From the NCBI GenBank assembly GCA_949296415.1, contig CASFQC010000003.1, forward strand, positions 1 through 64,000: a stretch of DNA of 64,000 nt, given 5' to 3'. This DNA comes from an uncultured Bacteroides sp. (GTDB taxonomy: Bacteria; Bacteroidota; Bacteroidia; Bacteroidales; Bacteroidaceae). This document shows positions 62,322-64,000 of the stretch, in pieces. Position numbers and translations under genes: made by a program. Each line of letters starts with the position of its first letter. The stretch's first letter is position 1. The notes under the pieces were generated by a model. That model made no database searches. It saw only the letters and a program-made list of their open reading frames with translations, and was not told the origin of the DNA.

Positions 62322-63119
62322 TCAACGCCACATGATGCCCGAGAGCATGCGCCCAGACTTTATACCGAGCCTGCGGGCGGAGAAAAAGTCGTCACAGCGG
62401 GTATAGGTGCACAGGCCGGATATACAAATCCTTTCCGGGGGAAGGCCGGAGCCAAGCAGTTGCAGGCGGTTGGCGGCGGGCAGGTCTATATGGGGCTTGC
62501 CGGTGGAAGCGTCCGTATAGGCGATGTCCGCCATGGGGAATCCGGCACCGGCAAACAGGTCGGCCACTTCCTGTCCCACCTCGAAGGCGGCCGCCGAGAT
62601 GCCGGGACCTATGCAGGCGGCAAGGTCTTCGGCGGGACGGGTGCCGTAAAGGCGGGTCATAGCCTGCAAGGTATGTGGCACCACTCCGGCCAGTGTGCCG
62701 CGCCATCCGGCATGTACGGCGGCCACCGCACCATGCGTCACATCGGCCAGCAACACCGGTATGCAATCGGCCGTCGACACGGCCACACATACGCCAGGCA
62801 CGCCGGTCACCAAGGCGTCAATGCCTTGCAACAGCCCGTGGCGCATGTCGGAAGGAAGGGCAAGGAAAGCCTCGTCCACGTGCGCCAGCCCGATACCGTG
62901 TGTCTGCTGAGGCATCAACAGCTGTCGCGGCCGCTGCGGGAACGAGCCGAGGAGCAGGTCAAGATTACGTTCCACTGTGGCGGGATCGTCGCCCACGTAA
63001 GGGGTGCAGTTCAGGGTAGCATAGGCCCCGCTGCCACATCCGCCGTGTCGCGTGGTGCTGAAAGCAAACACTTTGTCTCCGGCTCCGGGCAGGACATGCT
63101 CCAGAAAGCGTGCCGTCAC
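62322..63119 (-). CDS. pgeF: YfiH/LACC1-family purine-nucleoside-active protein
   Basis: A 265-residue protein of the former multicopper polyphenol oxidase (laccase) family, now known as purine nucleoside phosphorylase/deaminase and linked to peptidoglycan editing. Signature residues are present: [11 protein letters not shown], the [26 protein letters not shown] cysteine, [15 protein letters not shown] histidine and [15 protein letters not shown] cysteine. The start shares ATGA with the stop of obg, so both are translated from one message. Confidence 0.9.
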   Translation of the reverse strand: MTARFLEHVLPGAGDKVFAFSTTRHGGCGSGAYATLNCTPYVGDDPATVERNLDLLLGSFPQRPRQLLMPQQTHGIGLAHVDEAFLALPSDMRHGLLQGIDALVTGVPGVCVAVSTADCIPVLLADVTHGAVAAVHAGWRGTLAGVVPHTLQAMTRLYGTRPAEDLAACIGPGISAAAFEVGQEVADLFAGAGFPMADIAYTDASTGKPHIDLPAANRLQLLGSGLPPERICISGLCTYTRCDDFFSARRLGIKSGRMLSGIMWR

Positions 63120-64000
63120 CGGGTGGGACCCTCGTCGCCGTCCCAGTCTTCCTCGTATTCGAAATCCTCCAGATCTTCCACCTCATCGTCTTCGTCAAGA
63201 CCGTCGGTCAGGTCTTCGTCGGCTCCTTCGGCCTTCAGTTCTTCCTGCAGACGCGACAGGTCCTTGGGCCTGTGCGTAAGGCTGTCGGTGCTTCCTGCGG
63301 TGCGGAAGCTGTCACAGTTCAGATTGTCCCACAGAATGTCCTTCAGCACGTCTATGCCCAGTCCGGTAACCGACGATATGAAGACGTGAGGAACACCTTG
63401 CGGCAGGGAAGGCTCTATCTCGTCCATCAGTTCCTGATCCAGCATGTCGCTCTTGCTGATGGCCAGCACGCGGCGCTTGTCCATCATTTCGGGGTTGAAT
63501 GTTTTCAGCTCGTTCAGCAGCACGTCATACTCGCGGGCTATGTCATCGCTGTCGGCAGGCACCATGAAGAGCAGGAGCGAGTTGCGTTCTATGTGGCGCA
63601 AGAACCTCAGGCCCAGTCCCTTTCCCTGGCTTGCCCCTTCGATGATGCCGGGAATGTCGGCCATGACGAAGGACTTTCCCTCACGGTAGGGCACTATGCC
63701 CAGATTAGGTTCCAGCGTGGTGAACGGATAGTTGGCTATCTTGGGTCGCGCCGCCGACACGGCAGAGAGCAGGGTCGACTTGCCCGCATTGGGGAAGCCT
63801 ACCAGCCCCACGTCGGCCAGCAGCTTCAGTTCCAGAATGACGTTCATTTCCTGCATAGGCTCGCCCGGCTGTGCGAAGCGCGGCGCCTGGCGTGTGGCTG
63901 TGCGGAAGTGCCAGTTACCCAGTCCGCCCCGTCCGCCTCTGAGCAGCACCACTTCCTGTCCGTGCTCGGTGACATCGCACAGGTACTCTCCCGTATCGGC
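63116..64000 (-). CDS. obg: GTPase ObgE/CgtA (5' end outside the window)
   Basis: The C-terminal 290 or so residues of the ribosome-associated GTPase Obg; its N-terminal glycine-rich domain is cut by the window edge, and the frame is open to position 64000. Visible are [14 protein letters not shown] and [13 protein letters not shown] (end of the Obg fold), G1 [10 protein letters not shown]2/G3 region [13 protein letters not shown] and [16 protein letters not shown], and G4 SKSD. The tail after about 63290 is very acidic ([20 protein letters not shown] in part), as is typical of Bacteroidetes Obg. It is followed by pgeF with a 4-base overlap. Confidence 0.95.
   Translation of the reverse strand, partial: ADTGEYLCDVTEHGQEVVLLRGGRGGLGNWHFRTATRQAPRFAQPGEPMQEMNVILELKLLADVGLVGFPNAGKSTLLSAVSAARPKIANYPFTTLEPNLGIVPYREGKSFVMADIPGIIEGASQGKGLGLRFLRHIERNSLLLFMVPADSDDIAREYDVLLNELKTFNPEMMDKRRVLAISKSDMLDQELMDEIEPSLPQGVPHVFISSVTGLGIDVLKDILWDNLNCDSFRTAGSTDSLTHRPKDLSRLQEELKAEGADEDLTDGLDEDDEVEDLEDFEYEEDWDGDEGPTR

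Overview
The window reads as a chromosomal segment of a member of the order Bacteroidales, most likely Bacteroidaceae (Bacteroides/Phocaeicola-like). The reasons are: SusC/SusD/DUF3823 genes with an ECF sigma/FecR pair; GldH, RicT and surface lipoproteins; an N-succinylornithine carbamoyltransferase instead of ordinary ArgF; and promoters of the Bacteroides type (TAnnTTTG at -7, weak TTTG near -33) in front of most transcription units. No rRNA, prophage, integrase, transposase or CRISPR array was found. The only RNA gene seen is a tRNA-Pro(GGG) at the left end.

Layout. 1-13 kb: tRNA-Pro, aroB, an outer-membrane beta-barrel protein with a carboxypeptidase-like domain, cardiolipin synthase, rsmD, rpsO, asd, a CPA2-type antiporter, and the succinylornithine carbamoyltransferase. 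13-20 kb: a TonB receptor, an SLC13-type permease, a PAS-LuxR regulator broken by a frameshift, and a divergent DUF1349 protein sharing an 18-bp palindromic promoter with it. 20-28 kb: metA, a U32 peptidase with an overlapping membrane lipoprotein, metF, holB, ricT, gldH. 28-36 kb: purH-mreB-mreC-mreD-mrdA-rodA, a nucleotide-synthesis gene followed by the rod-shape elongation set. 36-48 kb: an M13 metallopeptidase lipoprotein, then an uptake locus (sigma, anti-sigma, SusC, SusD, DUF3823, enolase-superfamily enzyme). 47-52 kb: an ABC-F ATPase, a lipocalin-like lipoprotein, a GH76 mannanase-type lipoprotein. 52-58 kb: the arginine operon argR-GNAT-argG-pspC-argC-(four-helix bundle)-argD, headed by three ARG-box-like dyads. 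58-64 kb: a pseudogene carrying a duplicated argD tail, an outer-membrane barrel protein, rplS, a 5'-truncated TolC-type efflux gene, an AraC regulator, the multicopper-polyphenol-oxidase-family (YfiH) gene and the start-less end of obg.

How they work together. ArgR and its operator control the succinylated arginine branch; the carbamoyltransferase at 12 kb belongs to that pathway although unlinked. asd, metA and metF all feed methionine synthesis. The 47.6-38.4 kb block is a self-contained surface-signalling and import module.

Most interesting non-genic structure: (1) a 134-bp intergenic repeat present in two gap-free copies (18.1 kb, 50.5 kb, opposite strands, about 74% identical by hand count) and one divergent copy at 2.0 kb; (2) a four-helix-bundle gene inside the arg operon enclosed by 33-bp inverted repeats (31/33 identical), with a gene-less relative of the same repeat two genes upstream and a different inverted-repeat element just after argD. 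Together these suggest small non-autonomous elements have colonised this operon.
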